Of a stretch of DNA of 56,192 bases, positions 1 to 7,833 are shown one piece after another. Origin of the DNA: an uncultured Allomuricauda sp. (lineage in GTDB: Bacteria > Bacteroidota > Bacteroidia > Flavobacteriales > Flavobacteriaceae); contig NZ_CAKZYF010000163.1 in NCBI RefSeq assembly GCF_937884665.1, positions 1-56,192 of the forward strand. The letters run 5' to 3'. The notes beneath the pieces were generated by a model. The model was not told where the DNA came from, made no database searches, and saw only the letters and a program-made list of their open reading frames with translations. Both the position numbers and the translations under genes were made by a program. Every line of letters begins with the position of its first letter. The first letter of the stretch is position 1.

Positions 1-286
1 GAAATTGCGCATCGAAATTATCATTTCCCACACTCGCATAAGGAAAAATAAAAGGCAAAAGCGTAATCAAAAAAATGAGCAGAGGGAAGAGTGCCATAAA
101 AAGGCTAAAGGCTATGGAACTGGCCCTACTGGAAAGGGTACCCTTTACCACACCAACCACGTACATCTCCAATAAGTCGTAGAAGGAAAGTCCTTCAAAA
201 GCCTTCAACTTCATTTGCTTAAGAAGTTTGACCAACCCATTGATAACGGGAATCTTTGCCAAGCGCTCTTCAATGGCCATCGACAT
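1..286 (-). CDS. YihY/BrkB family inner-membrane protein, N-terminal part only
   Basis: The reading frame starts at an ATG at 286 and runs off the left edge, so only about 95 residues are visible. A basic N-terminus of about 45 residues is followed by a segment reading SSRASSIAFSLFMALFPLLI and then more hydrophobic sequence. This pattern of a polar start followed by an AxxIAFxxxxALFPL-type first membrane helix is typical of the YihY/virulence factor BrkB family. These are multi-helix inner-membrane proteins of uncertain function; the old RNase BN name is not correct for them. The start lies one base beyond the nadC stop codon, so the two are probably co-transcribed. Family call is fairly safe; the rest of the gene cannot be judged. 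Confidence 0.75.
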   Translation of the reverse strand, partial: MSMAIEERLAKIPVINGLVKLLKQMKLKAFEGLSFYDLLEMYVVGVVKGTLSSRASSIAFSLFMALFPLLIFLITLLPFIFPYASVGNDNFDAQF

Positions 287-287
287 A

Positions 288-1145
288 TTAAACAGCTTTC
301 AAACTTAAATCCAGGTTATTGACCGAATGCGTCAATGCCCCGGAAGAAATGTAATCCACACCACATTCTGCATATTTCCGAACCGTTTCTTCATTGATGC
401 CCCCAGAGGATTCCGTTAAACATTGATTTCCGATGATTTCAACTGCTTTCAAGGTGTCCTCGTAGTTAAAATTATCCAACAAAATGCGATATACCCCAGA
501 AGATTCAAGGATTTCGGTCACTTCGTTCAAATTTCTAGCTTCAACGATAATTTTTAAATCCCGATTGGTTCGCTTCAAATACGCCTGTGTTTTTTTAATG
601 GCTTTGGTCAATCCTCCGGCAAAATCGATATGGTTGTCCTTTAACATGATCATATCGTAGAGCGCAAATCGATGGTTCTCCCCTCCTCCAATCTTTACGG
701 CCCATTTCTCCAAGGCCCTTATTCCTGGGGTAGTTTTTCGGGTATCTAAGATTTGGGCCCGTGTTCCCTTAAGAATATTGACATACTCCCCGGTCTTGGT
801 CGCTATTGCGCTCATCCTCTGCATCGCATTAAGGACCAAGCGCTCTGCCTTTAGTATACTTTGGGACCTTCCCTCCACATAAAAAGCAATATCCCCATAT
901 TGTACAGCAGTGGCATCGGGCAAAAGCACTTCAACATCAAGGTTTTTATCAACATGGGCAAAAACCTGCTTAGCAAAATCAACCCCGGCGATTATACCTT
1001 CATCTTTAACCAATAATTTCGCTTTACCCATGGCATCAGAAGGAATGCAGGCCAAAGAACTATGATCTCCATCCCCTACATCTTCCCGGATGGCATTTTC
1101 AATGATGTAGTCGATTTCTTTTTGGAATTGCGTTTCTGCAATCAT
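288..1145 (-). CDS. nadC: Nicotinate-nucleotide diphosphorylase (carboxylating), quinolinate phosphoribosyltransferase
   Basis: NadC converts quinolinate and PRPP to nicotinate mononucleotide, CO2 and pyrophosphate in de novo NAD synthesis. The 285-residue length fits the family. Counting from the ATG at 1145, visible signatures are EDVGDGDHSS near the N-terminus, DTRKTTPGIR (about 134-143) and GGGENHR (about 153-159), which form the quinolinate/PRPP site, then VEARN (about 201) and the C-terminal SSGGI (about 246) of the barrel. The frame is open further upstream to a GTG at 1163, but the ATG at 1145 gives the usual N-terminus. The gene is divergent from rlmH and followed after 1 bp by the YihY-family gene. 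No nadA or nadB is nearby. Confidence 0.95.
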   Translation of the reverse strand: MIAETQFQKEIDYIIENAIREDVGDGDHSSLACIPSDAMGKAKLLVKDEGIIAGVDFAKQVFAHVDKNLDVEVLLPDATAVQYGDIAFYVEGRSQSILKAERLVLNAMQRMSAIATKTGEYVNILKGTRAQILDTRKTTPGIRALEKWAVKIGGGENHRFALYDMIMLKDNHIDFAGGLTKAIKKTQAYLKRTNRDLKIIVEARNLNEVTEILESSGVYRILLDNFNYEDTLKAVEIIGNQCLTESSGGINEETVRKYAECGVDYISSGALTHSVNNLDLSLKAV

Positions 1146-1235
1146 AAAGGCAGGGGTTTGCACGAAAATACTAAAAACATTATTCCAATAAAGATGCCAA
1201 CTAATTTGTTTCGCAACAAAACTTTATTTTTAATC

Positions 1236-1709
1236 ATGCATATTACCGTTATATCCGTAGGTAAAACAGATAGCCCGGAACTTGCCGCGTTGATAGGGCA
1301 GTATGAGAAGCGTTTGGGGCACTACATTAAATTCCGACTCTTGCTCCTACCCGACCTTAAAAACAGCAAAAATCTATCAGAAAACCAACAAAAAGAGAAA
1401 GAAGGCGACCTCATTTTGGCTCAAATCGTACCGTCTGATAGGTTAGTGCTGTTCGATGAAAAAGGGAAATCGTTCAGTTCTCTATCCTTTTCGAACTACC
1501 TCCAAAAGAAAATGAACAATAGTACCAAAAAACTAGTTTTTGTAATTGGCGGACCTTATGGTTTCAGTAGGGCCGTTTATGAACGTAGTCAAGAAAAAAT
1601 AAGTCTTTCTACGATGACATTTTCCCATCAAATGGTGCGCTTGTTTGCCTTGGAACAGCTTTACCGGGCGTTCACAATTTTACGGAATGAGCCGTACCAT
1701 CATCGATAG
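1236..1709 (+). CDS. rlmH: 23S rRNA (pseudouridine-1915-N3)-methyltransferase RlmH
   Basis: RlmH is a SPOUT-class SAM-dependent methyltransferase that methylates pseudouridine 1915 in helix 69 of 23S rRNA on assembled 70S ribosomes. The 157-residue protein has the normal family length, beginning MHITVISVGK. It carries the glycine-rich cofactor loop FVIGGPYGFS and the conserved C-terminus with TFSHQMVR, EQLYRA and the terminal YHH. The frame is open upstream to 1062, but that extension lies over the start of nadC and is not part of the family, so the ATG at 1236 is chosen. Its last 38 bases overlap the 3' end of the convergent gene at 1672-2604. Confidence 0.97.
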   Translation: MHITVISVGKTDSPELAALIGQYEKRLGHYIKFRLLLLPDLKNSKNLSENQQKEKEGDLILAQIVPSDRLVLFDEKGKSFSSLSFSNYLQKKMNNSTKKLVFVIGGPYGFSRAVYERSQEKISLSTMTFSHQMVRLFALEQLYRAFTILRNEPYHHR

Positions 1710-2604
1710 TTGCCGTTTCTTTGGAAGTTGGTTTGTATTTTTCAAGTAGATTTTCCACTTTTCGGATTACAAAATGGTGTGGTTTTTCCTGCTCCGTGGT
1801 CTTTTCCAAAGAATTCACCATGTTTTTTGATACTGCTTTCAAGTGGTCCAGTTCTTCGGAAATAAAACCATATATTTCCTTCTGTCGTTCCTGGTTCTTT
1901 TCAACCTTGAGCACGTATTGAAGGTCCGAAATATTCTTCATGTGGGATGCAAAGACATGGGATTGGTGCCAGGCAATTTCTGAAAGCTTTTTCTTTTGGG
2001 CCAAAATACGGTTGATGATCGGGTTGACGATAAAAAAGAATTCAAAAATGATGATGAAAATGGAAAAAATGGCCAACTCCAATTCAATGATCATCATGGT
2101 CTTTATATCCTTTTCCGATTTCTTTTGGAACATGTTTACAATCCCATCCATAATGGTCAAAAAACGATCTACCCTGTAACGTACATCGTTGAAATTAATG
2201 GTATCAAATTTTTCGAAGTCACTTAATTCCCGGTACAACCATTCCAGATGCGGTTCCAATTTATCAAATTCCCTTAGGATATCGGCATCATCCAAAGGGG
2301 CGATTTTTAATCCAACGTTGCCTTCTTGCAAAATATCGTTCATTTGGTAGAGTTTCGTCAACGTGAGCTTCATCTCGGCGTAGTCACAATTGTGAAACCG
2401 ACAGGAGTAGAGTTCGTTCAGCAGTCTCTGGCTGAGCATCCGCTGCCGACCAGCAAGATTGACCACCAGCGCCGTACTCCTTTGTTCTTTTAAGGTATAT
2501 TGGGTAAGACTCTGTATGATTATGGTCAATAGCACAATGGAAACCACAAGTAGGTAATATGCGCGAAATCCTTTTTTGAAGAGCTTCAGTCCACCAATCT
2601 TCAT
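1672..2604 (-). CDS. Orphan PilJ-type (type IV pili chemotaxis transducer N-terminal) sensor with truncated kinase-like C-terminus
   Basis: The 310-residue protein has an N-terminal membrane helix (about 14-33), a periplasmic region opening with NLAGRQRMLSQRLL (49-62, the hallmark of the PilJ/type IV pili methyl-accepting sensor domain), and a second helix at about 170-195. The cytoplasmic part contains EIAWHQSHVF (209-218). In flavobacterial hybrid PAS/histidine kinases the dimerisation helix has a very similar WxQSHxxRxPL box. Here the arginine and proline that follow the histidine are replaced, and the protein ends about 90 residues later without any ATP-binding N, G1 or G2 boxes. It also lacks an MCP signalling tip. 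What it signals to is unknown; no response regulator is adjacent. Confidence 0.7.
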   Translation of the reverse strand: MKIGGLKLFKKGFRAYYLLVVSIVLLTIIIQSLTQYTLKEQRSTALVVNLAGRQRMLSQRLLNELYSCRFHNCDYAEMKLTLTKLYQMNDILQEGNVGLKIAPLDDADILREFDKLEPHLEWLYRELSDFEKFDTINFNDVRYRVDRFLTIMDGIVNMFQKKSEKDIKTMMIIELELAIFSIFIIIFEFFFIVNPIINRILAQKKKLSEIAWHQSHVFASHMKNISDLQYVLKVEKNQERQKEIYGFISEELDHLKAVSKNMVNSLEKTTEQEKPHHFVIRKVENLLEKYKPTSKETATIDDGTAHSVKL

Positions 2605-2727
2605 TTACTTTTTTATAAGAATTTGCCTACAAATTAGTTCAAAAAGCTATCAAAGTATCAGAAATGTTGTGAACGTATTATTTCAGGAGGTGAAACTTCC
2701 TTTTAGAAAAGCACTTGAAGAAAACTC

Positions 2728-4620
2728 TTAATAGAGCACTCTAAATTTAATAGTGTTGTCCACATTTTTAAGGGCCTTGACCACTTCCTTATTATATTCT
2801 TTGTCCAAGTCCGTGATTACATAGCCCACTTGATTGTCCGTGGATAAATACTGTCCCGTGATATTCATTTGGTAGTTTGCCAGAACCTCGTTGATTTTTG
2901 CCATGATACCGGGAACGTTCTGATGAATATGTAAAAAACGATGCGCATTGTTCTGCTTGGGCAATCGGATGTTAGGGAAATTGACGGCATCCACCGTGTT
3001 CCCAGAATTGATATAATCCATAATCTTATTGGGCACAAAATCTGCAATATCTCGCTGTGCCTCTTCCGTGCTGCCCCCAACATGAGGGGTCAAAATCACA
3101 TTGGGCAGCCCTTGTAGAGGAGTTTCAAAACTCCCATTGCTCCTGGGCTCTTGAGGATATACGTCCACTGCTGCCCCGTTCAGCTTTCCTTTTTGTAGTG
3201 CGGCTGCCAACGCATTGATATCCACGACAAAGCCACGGGATAAATTAATGAGATAAGCCCCATCTCGCATTTGGTTGATTTCCCGTTCTCCTATAAAATT
3301 TCTATTGGCCTTAGTATCGTCCACATGTAAAGTAACCACATCCGAAACGGTCAACAGTTGCTCTAGCCTGCTACACTTTATCGCATTTCCCAACGCCAGT
3401 TGGTCCGCTACGTCATAGTAGTAAACTCGCATTCCCATAGCTTCGGCCAAAACCGACAACTGCTTACCGATATTGCCATAGCCCACGATACCCAGGTTTT
3501 TACCCCGTACTTCTTGAGAATTGACCGCGGTCTTGTTCCATTGGCCCATGTGGATTTCCGTACTTCGGGTGAAAACACTTCGCATGAGCATGATAATCTG
3601 TCCCATGGCCAGTTCCACAACGGAACGCGTATTGCTGTAAGGGGCATTGAAGACCACCACTCCTCTTTTCTTGGCGTGCTCCAAGTCAATCTGGGTGGTA
3701 CCAATACAGAAGGCTCCGACCACCAAAAGTTTATTGGCGGCATCCAATACCTTCTGGGTCACTTGTGTCTTGGAGCGGATGCCCAGCACATGGACCCCTT
3801 TTATCCTTTCAATGAGTTCTTCCTCTGGCAAACTATGTTTTACCAACGCTACGGAAAAACCTTCTTCGGAAAGATTTTCAAAAGCATCAGGGTGCACATT
3901 TTCCAACAAGAGGATTTTTATCCGGTTCTTTGGATACGATATATTGCGCGGTAAATCGTTAACAAAAAGGAACTCATCCAAATTGGGAGCTATGTGGTCC
4001 GCGTGGTCCGCTGCCTTCTCGCGGTGCACATTTTCGGTATACGCAAAGAATTTGTGGGCCAGACCGGCTTCACGCATTACATAATCACTATATCCATCGC
4101 CAATCACCTGAACCTCTCCATCCAAATCCAGGCGTTTCAAACATTCTATTTTACCATTGTGGGAAGCCAAGACATTGGTCTCATCAAATCCGATGATCTC
4201 TCCTTCGGCATTAAAGCGAAAAGTATTGGCGAAAACCCGCTCTGTGGGAATGTTATATTCCTCTACAATAGGGTCTATAAATTCTTTGAAACCGCAAGAA
4301 ATAACATAAATGTCTTGAGAGTATTTTTCAAAAAACTCCTTGTTGGAGGCTATTGATTTTGATATTTTCTGACGAAGTTCATCCACCAAACCTTCCAGGT
4401 GATCTCTATGGGCACACAATAGTTGGATACGTCGCTCCAAAGACTCTGTAAACGAAATATCGCCATCAATTCCCAGATTGGTGATAGCCTGTATCTCGTT
4501 GATAATCTCTTCTTTATTGGATTTCCCCTGAAGCGTTATTTCTGCCAAAACATCAAGAGCTTCCACCCGGGTCAGGGTGCTGTCAAAATCAAAAACATAT
4601 TTACGTGCCGCTTCTACCAT
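2728..4620 (-). CDS. serA: Bifunctional phosphoserine phosphatase / D-3-phosphoglycerate dehydrogenase (SerB-SerA fusion)
   Basis: This 630-residue chain carries both the first and last steps of serine synthesis. Residues 1 to about 225 are a HAD phosphatase: DFDST (11-15, nucleophile Asp11 and Asp13), ISCGF (Ser108) and GDGYSD (174-179). Residues from about 235 are a 3-phosphoglycerate dehydrogenase with the NAD-binding GYGNIG (380-385), NLSRG (about 459-463) and the catalytic-type histidine in LTPHVGGS (His513). The C-terminal 70 residues form an ACT domain, the usual serine-feedback site. The frame is open to a GTG at 4629, but the ATG at 4620 gives a normal HAD N-terminus. SerC, the middle enzyme, is not in the window. 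All catalytic motifs look intact in both halves. Confidence 0.9.
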   Translation of the reverse strand: MVEAARKYVFDFDSTLTRVEALDVLAEITLQGKSNKEEIINEIQAITNLGIDGDISFTESLERRIQLLCAHRDHLEGLVDELRQKISKSIASNKEFFEKYSQDIYVISCGFKEFIDPIVEEYNIPTERVFANTFRFNAEGEIIGFDETNVLASHNGKIECLKRLDLDGEVQVIGDGYSDYVMREAGLAHKFFAYTENVHREKAADHADHIAPNLDEFLFVNDLPRNISYPKNRIKILLLENVHPDAFENLSEEGFSVALVKHSLPEEELIERIKGVHVLGIRSKTQVTQKVLDAANKLLVVGAFCIGTTQIDLEHAKKRGVVVFNAPYSNTRSVVELAMGQIIMLMRSVFTRSTEIHMGQWNKTAVNSQEVRGKNLGIVGYGNIGKQLSVLAEAMGMRVYYYDVADQLALGNAIKCSRLEQLLTVSDVVTLHVDDTKANRNFIGEREINQMRDGAYLINLSRGFVVDINALAAALQKGKLNGAAVDVYPQEPRSNGSFETPLQGLPNVILTPHVGGSTEEAQRDIADFVPNKIMDYINSGNTVDAVNFPNIRLPKQNNAHRFLHIHQNVPGIMAKINEVLANYQMNITGQYLSTDNQVGYVITDLDKEYNKEVVKALKNVDNTIKFRVLY

Positions 4621-4782
4621 GAATCCCACTAATTAAAAGCCCAAAATTAAACTTTAATTCGTTTTGCATTTTGATAAAGAACAAAATCTGGATTTGATTG
4701 TTGATTTTTCAAAGAAAAGAATCAAATATTCAGAAAATTTGAATTCCCGACACATCTGTAAAACTTAAAGTGGTTTTTAAGA

Positions 4783-5235
4783 CTAGAACCAACGACGGGT
4801 ATTTTTCTTGTAGACACGGTACTGCTTCCCAAACTGTTTTTCCAGTGCTTGTTCCTCAAATTTAATCTGAAAATGGTTCATATAATACACAAAGCCGGAT
4901 GCCACGAGAATGTTGAACGCATTGCCCAAACGTAGTCCAAATGCAAGAAGAACCAGCAACATGGCTAGATACATCGGATTTCTGGAATATTTAAAAATAC
5001 CTTGAACTACCAAAGCACTGGTCTTGGTCAAATCAATGGGATTCGTGGTGGTCTTTATTCTTTTGAATTGGAAGAGCGCGAGGAACATCATCAAAATAGC
5101 AAGCCCCAACAAAAAGGCTGCCAGCTCTTTTCTTCCAAAAAAATCAAATTGTCCAAAAGGGAGGATTCTTGTCACTAAATACATCACGCCCCCAAACAAG
5201 AGCATGACCAGAGGAGGAATGATTTTTATACGCAT
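4783..5235 (-). CDS. Isoprenylcysteine carboxylmethyltransferase-like (PEMT/ICMT) membrane protein
   Basis: A 150-residue protein with about four hydrophobic segments and the ICMT/PEMT fold signatures: YSRNPMYLAM in the middle and EEQALEKQFGKQYRVYKKNTRRW at the C-terminus (only key parts listed: EE, FG, Y, Y, RRW). In this superfamily these residues bind S-adenosylmethionine at the membrane face. The bacterial substrate is unknown; phospholipid head groups or small hydrophobic acceptors are possible. It stands alone, upstream of and divergent from rdgB with a gap of 58 bp. Confidence 0.8.
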   Translation of the reverse strand: MRIKIIPPLVMLLFGGVMYLVTRILPFGQFDFFGRKELAAFLLGLAILMMFLALFQFKRIKTTTNPIDLTKTSALVVQGIFKYSRNPMYLAMLLVLLAFGLRLGNAFNILVASGFVYYMNHFQIKFEEQALEKQFGKQYRVYKKNTRRWF

Positions 5236-5293
5236 CGCTCAATTACCATAAGTCGAAAATACTACTTTTACCGGGTTTTAAACCTTCATTCCA

Positions 5294-5875
5294 ATGAAAC
5301 TGGTTTTTGCCACACATAACCCAAAAAAGATAGAGGAAGTACAACAGATGCTTCCTGCACCTTTCCGCTTATTGTCGCTTTATGATATTGGTTGTACAGA
5401 TGAAATTCCAGAAACTGGGGATACCTTGGAGGAAAATGCCAAGTTAAAAGCAGATTTTGTAACTGCAACGTATGGATTCGATTGTTTTTCTGATGATACC
5501 GGATTGCATATCGATGCATTGGATGGAGCACCTGGCGTATATTCTGCGCGCTATGCCGGGCCACAAAAGAACGCAGCGGACAATATGGATAAAGTATTGC
5601 ACTTATTAGAGGACATTCCTATAAGAAAAGCGCAATTTAAAACCCTTGTTCACCTTAATTTCAAAGGGTCTTCCTTTGTTTTCGAAGGTTCGGTCCATGG
5701 GGAAATCACAACGGAGAAAATGGGTTCTGGCGGATTTGGGTACGACCCCATTTTTAAACCTGATGGGTATGCGGAGACCTTTGGCCAGTTATCCCCTGCC
5801 ATCAAAAACCATATCAGCCATCGCAGCGAGGCTATTCAAAAATTGATATCCTTTTTAAAAAACCCATCATTTTAA
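5294..5875 (+). CDS. rdgB: Non-canonical purine NTP pyrophosphatase, RdgB/HAM1 family
   Basis: RdgB hydrolyses dITP, ITP and XTP to monophosphates and so keeps deaminated purines out of DNA and RNA. The 193-residue length is typical. Visible motifs are FATHNPKK at residues 5-12 (triphosphate binding), SDDTGL at 66-71 with the catalytic/metal-binding aspartates, APGVYSARYAG just after it, GFGYDPIF at 147-154 (base recognition) and SHRSEA at 175-180. The ATG at 5294 is the natural start. Divergent from the ICMT-like gene and about 140 bp upstream of the helicase gene. Confidence 0.96.
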   Translation: MKLVFATHNPKKIEEVQQMLPAPFRLLSLYDIGCTDEIPETGDTLEENAKLKADFVTATYGFDCFSDDTGLHIDALDGAPGVYSARYAGPQKNAADNMDKVLHLLEDIPIRKAQFKTLVHLNFKGSSFVFEGSVHGEITTEKMGSGGFGYDPIFKPDGYAETFGQLSPAIKNHISHRSEAIQKLISFLKNPSF

Positions 5876-5897
5876 TTTTCAGGACCATTAATTCAAT

Positions 5898-5905
5898 TAC
5901 CTTTG
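5898..5905 (+). promoter_or_regulatory. Putative promoter -7 element of the DEAD-box helicase gene
   Basis: TACCTTTG matches the Bacteroidota -7 consensus TAnnTTTG exactly. No good TTTG -33 box lies at the expected spacing. If used, it gives a leader of roughly 100 nt before the ATG at 6016. Confidence 0.45.
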
Positions 5906-5958
5906 CCGCTCATTAACGCCGCCGGTATGGGCAAGGTGTTGCGAGGGCTTCGTAGAGG

Positions 5959-6006
5959 TATTTAAAAATCGCCCGGGCAACACATCATATTTGCGATTTT
6001 TAAATA
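5959..6006 (+). promoter_or_regulatory. 14-bp perfect inverted repeat in the leader of the DEAD-box helicase gene
   Basis: TATTTAAAAATCGC (5959-5972) and its exact reverse complement GCGATTTTTAAATA (5993-6006) flank a 20-nt loop. The repeat ends nine bases before the ATG at 6016, so in RNA it would form a stem next to the ribosome landing site. There is no trailing U-tract, so it is not an ordinary terminator. A cold-responsive or autoregulatory leader, as known for some DEAD-box helicase mRNAs, is an inference. Confidence 0.65.
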
Positions 6007-6015
6007 ACATGCGAT

Positions 6016-7758
6016 ATGTCAGCATTTGAAGTTTTGGGGCTGGATAAACCCCTATTGGATGCCATTCAGGATATGGGATTCGAATCCCCCTCTGAGGTCC
6101 AGGAAAAAGCAATTCCCCTTTTATTGCAAGAAGAGACGGATCTGGTCGCCCTGGCGCAGACAGGTACGGGCAAAACGGCCGCCTTCGGTTTTCCCATGAT
6201 TCAGAAGATACATGCGGAGAGCAGAACTACACAGGGGCTCATTCTTTCCCCAACACGTGAGTTGTGCTTGCAGATTACCAACGAGCTCAAATTGTACTCT
6301 AAATATGTCCCCGGCCTACATACTGTAGCTATTTATGGTGGCGCCAGTATTACCGACCAAGCCCGACAAATTAAACGAGGAGCGCAGCTTGTGGTGGCCA
6401 CACCTGGTCGGATGAAAGATATGATCGGTCGCGGCATGGTCGATATTTCCAAAATTGACTACTGCGTTTTGGATGAGGCCGATGAAATGCTCAACATGGG
6501 CTTTTATGAAGACATCAAGGATATTTTGTCCAACACACCACAGGAAAAGTTTACTTGGCTTTTTTCTGCGACCATGCCGAAAGAAGTGGCCTCCATTGCC
6601 AAAAAGTTCATGCACAAGCCCAAAGAGATTACCGTTGGAACCAAAAATGCCGGAGCGTCAACGGTGCAGCATGAATATTACACGGTGGGAGGCAGGGATA
6701 GATATGCGGCCTTGAAGCGTTTGGCGGATGCCAATCCGGGTATTTTCTCCGTTATTTTCTGTAGGACCAAAAGAGATACGCAACGAGTTGCAGAGCATCT
6801 CATCGAAGACGGGTACAACGCGGGTGCCCTACACGGCGACCTGAGCCAAAACCAGCGGGATTTGGTCATGAATGCCTTTCGAAAAAAGCAAGTTCAACTT
6901 TTGGTGGCCACAGATGTTGCGGCACGGGGCATTGATGTAGATGATATTACCCATGTCATCAACTATCAACTTCCTGATGAAATAGAAACCTATACCCACC
7001 GAAGCGGTAGAACGGGCAGAGCGGGGAAATCAGGTATTTCCATGGTAATAATCACGCGCTCTGAGCAGCGGAAGATAAAAGCGATAGAGAAGAAGATAAA
7101 ACAAGATTTTATCGCAAAAAGAATTCCAACAGGTATTGAGATTTGCGAAATACAATTGTACCATTTGGCCAACCGGATCAAAGAAACGGAAATCAATACT
7201 GAAATCGATAACTACCTTCCGGCCATCAACGATGTTCTTGAAGGCATCGACAGGGAAGAACTGATAAAGAAAATAGTATCGGTTGAGTTCACCCGTTTCT
7301 ACAACTACTATAGCAAGACCAAGGACCTGAACACCTCTTCAGAAAAAAATAAGGAGAAATCGACCCGAAGGGATACGAAAAATGGCGCTGTCCGTTATTT
7401 TATCAATATTGGTGAGCGCGATGGGTACGATTGGATGAGTTTAAAGGACTTTTTAAGGGATACGCTGAATTTGGAAAAGGATGATATCTTCAACGTGGAC
7501 ACAAAGGGAAGTTTTTCTTTTTTCAATTCCGATGCCTCTTTAACGGATTTTATCCTCCAAACCTTTACCGAATTTAAGGTAAAGGGACGTTTCATCAATG
7601 TAGAAGTATCTACAAAACCAGGGAGCTCCGGAAAAGGTGGGAAACGACGGGACAGAAAACAAGGACATCGCAAAGGTGGAGATGGTGCATCTTTTAGAAG
7701 GGGCGGAAAAAGTGGCAAAGGAAGACGCGGAGGTAGGAAAAGACCCGGGTTTTATTAG
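6016..7758 (+). CDS. DEAD-box ATP-dependent RNA helicase with DbpA-like RNA-binding domain and Gly/Arg-rich tail
   Basis: A 580-residue helicase of the DeaD/CsdA group, probably acting in ribosome assembly and mRNA unwinding. Motifs in order: Q-motif region GFESPSEVQ (21-29), AQTGTGKT (47-54, Walker A), PTREL (79-83), TPGR (129-132), DEAD (153-156), SAT (184-186), ARGID (303-307) and HRSGRTGR (328-335). After a charged linker, residues from about 455 to 535 look like the DbpA/DeaD C-terminal RNA-binding fold (RYFINIGERDGYDWMSLKDF). The last 40 residues are Gly, Arg and Lys rich. A six-codon out-of-frame ORF starts at an ATG at 6009 and overlaps the start. The long, structured leader suggests post-transcriptional control. 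Confidence 0.95.
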   Translation: MSAFEVLGLDKPLLDAIQDMGFESPSEVQEKAIPLLLQEETDLVALAQTGTGKTAAFGFPMIQKIHAESRTTQGLILSPTRELCLQITNELKLYSKYVPGLHTVAIYGGASITDQARQIKRGAQLVVATPGRMKDMIGRGMVDISKIDYCVLDEADEMLNMGFYEDIKDILSNTPQEKFTWLFSATMPKEVASIAKKFMHKPKEITVGTKNAGASTVQHEYYTVGGRDRYAALKRLADANPGIFSVIFCRTKRDTQRVAEHLIEDGYNAGALHGDLSQNQRDLVMNAFRKKQVQLLVATDVAARGIDVDDITHVINYQLPDEIETYTHRSGRTGRAGKSGISMVIITRSEQRKIKAIEKKIKQDFIAKRIPTGIEICEIQLYHLANRIKETEINTEIDNYLPAINDVLEGIDREELIKKIVSVEFTRFYNYYSKTKDLNTSSEKNKEKSTRRDTKNGAVRYFINIGERDGYDWMSLKDFLRDTLNLEKDDIFNVDTKGSFSFFNSDASLTDFILQTFTEFKVKGRFINVEVSTKPGSSGKGGKRRDRKQGHRKGGDGASFRRGGKSGKGRRGGRKRPGFY

Positions 7759-7809
7759 TTAATTCTATATTAAAAGAACCCTTCCAACGATAATTTTTTC
7801 TTTGTTTAG

Positions 7810-7817
7810 TATTTTTG
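7810..7817 (+). promoter_or_regulatory. Putative -7 promoter element before the gene at 7834
   Basis: TATTTTTG fits TAnnTTTG exactly, 16 bases before the ATG. There is no clear -33 box, and a second match (TAGTTTTG at 7822-7829) sits too close to the start codon to be likely. Confidence 0.3.
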
Positions 7818-7833
7818 AGGCTAGTTTTGCTGC

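Noticed and set aside
1062..1235. Upstream extension of rlmH
   Set aside because: It overlaps the nadC start region, has no family similarity, and the ATG at 1236 gives the exact normal length of RlmH.
3400..4632. Several plus-strand frames opposite the serine fusion gene
   Set aside because: They are antisense shadows of a strong conserved coding region and show no domain.
7395..7718. Minus-strand frame opposite the helicase tail
   Set aside because: Antisense shadow; the Pro-rich appearance comes from the Gly/Arg-coding tail on the plus strand.
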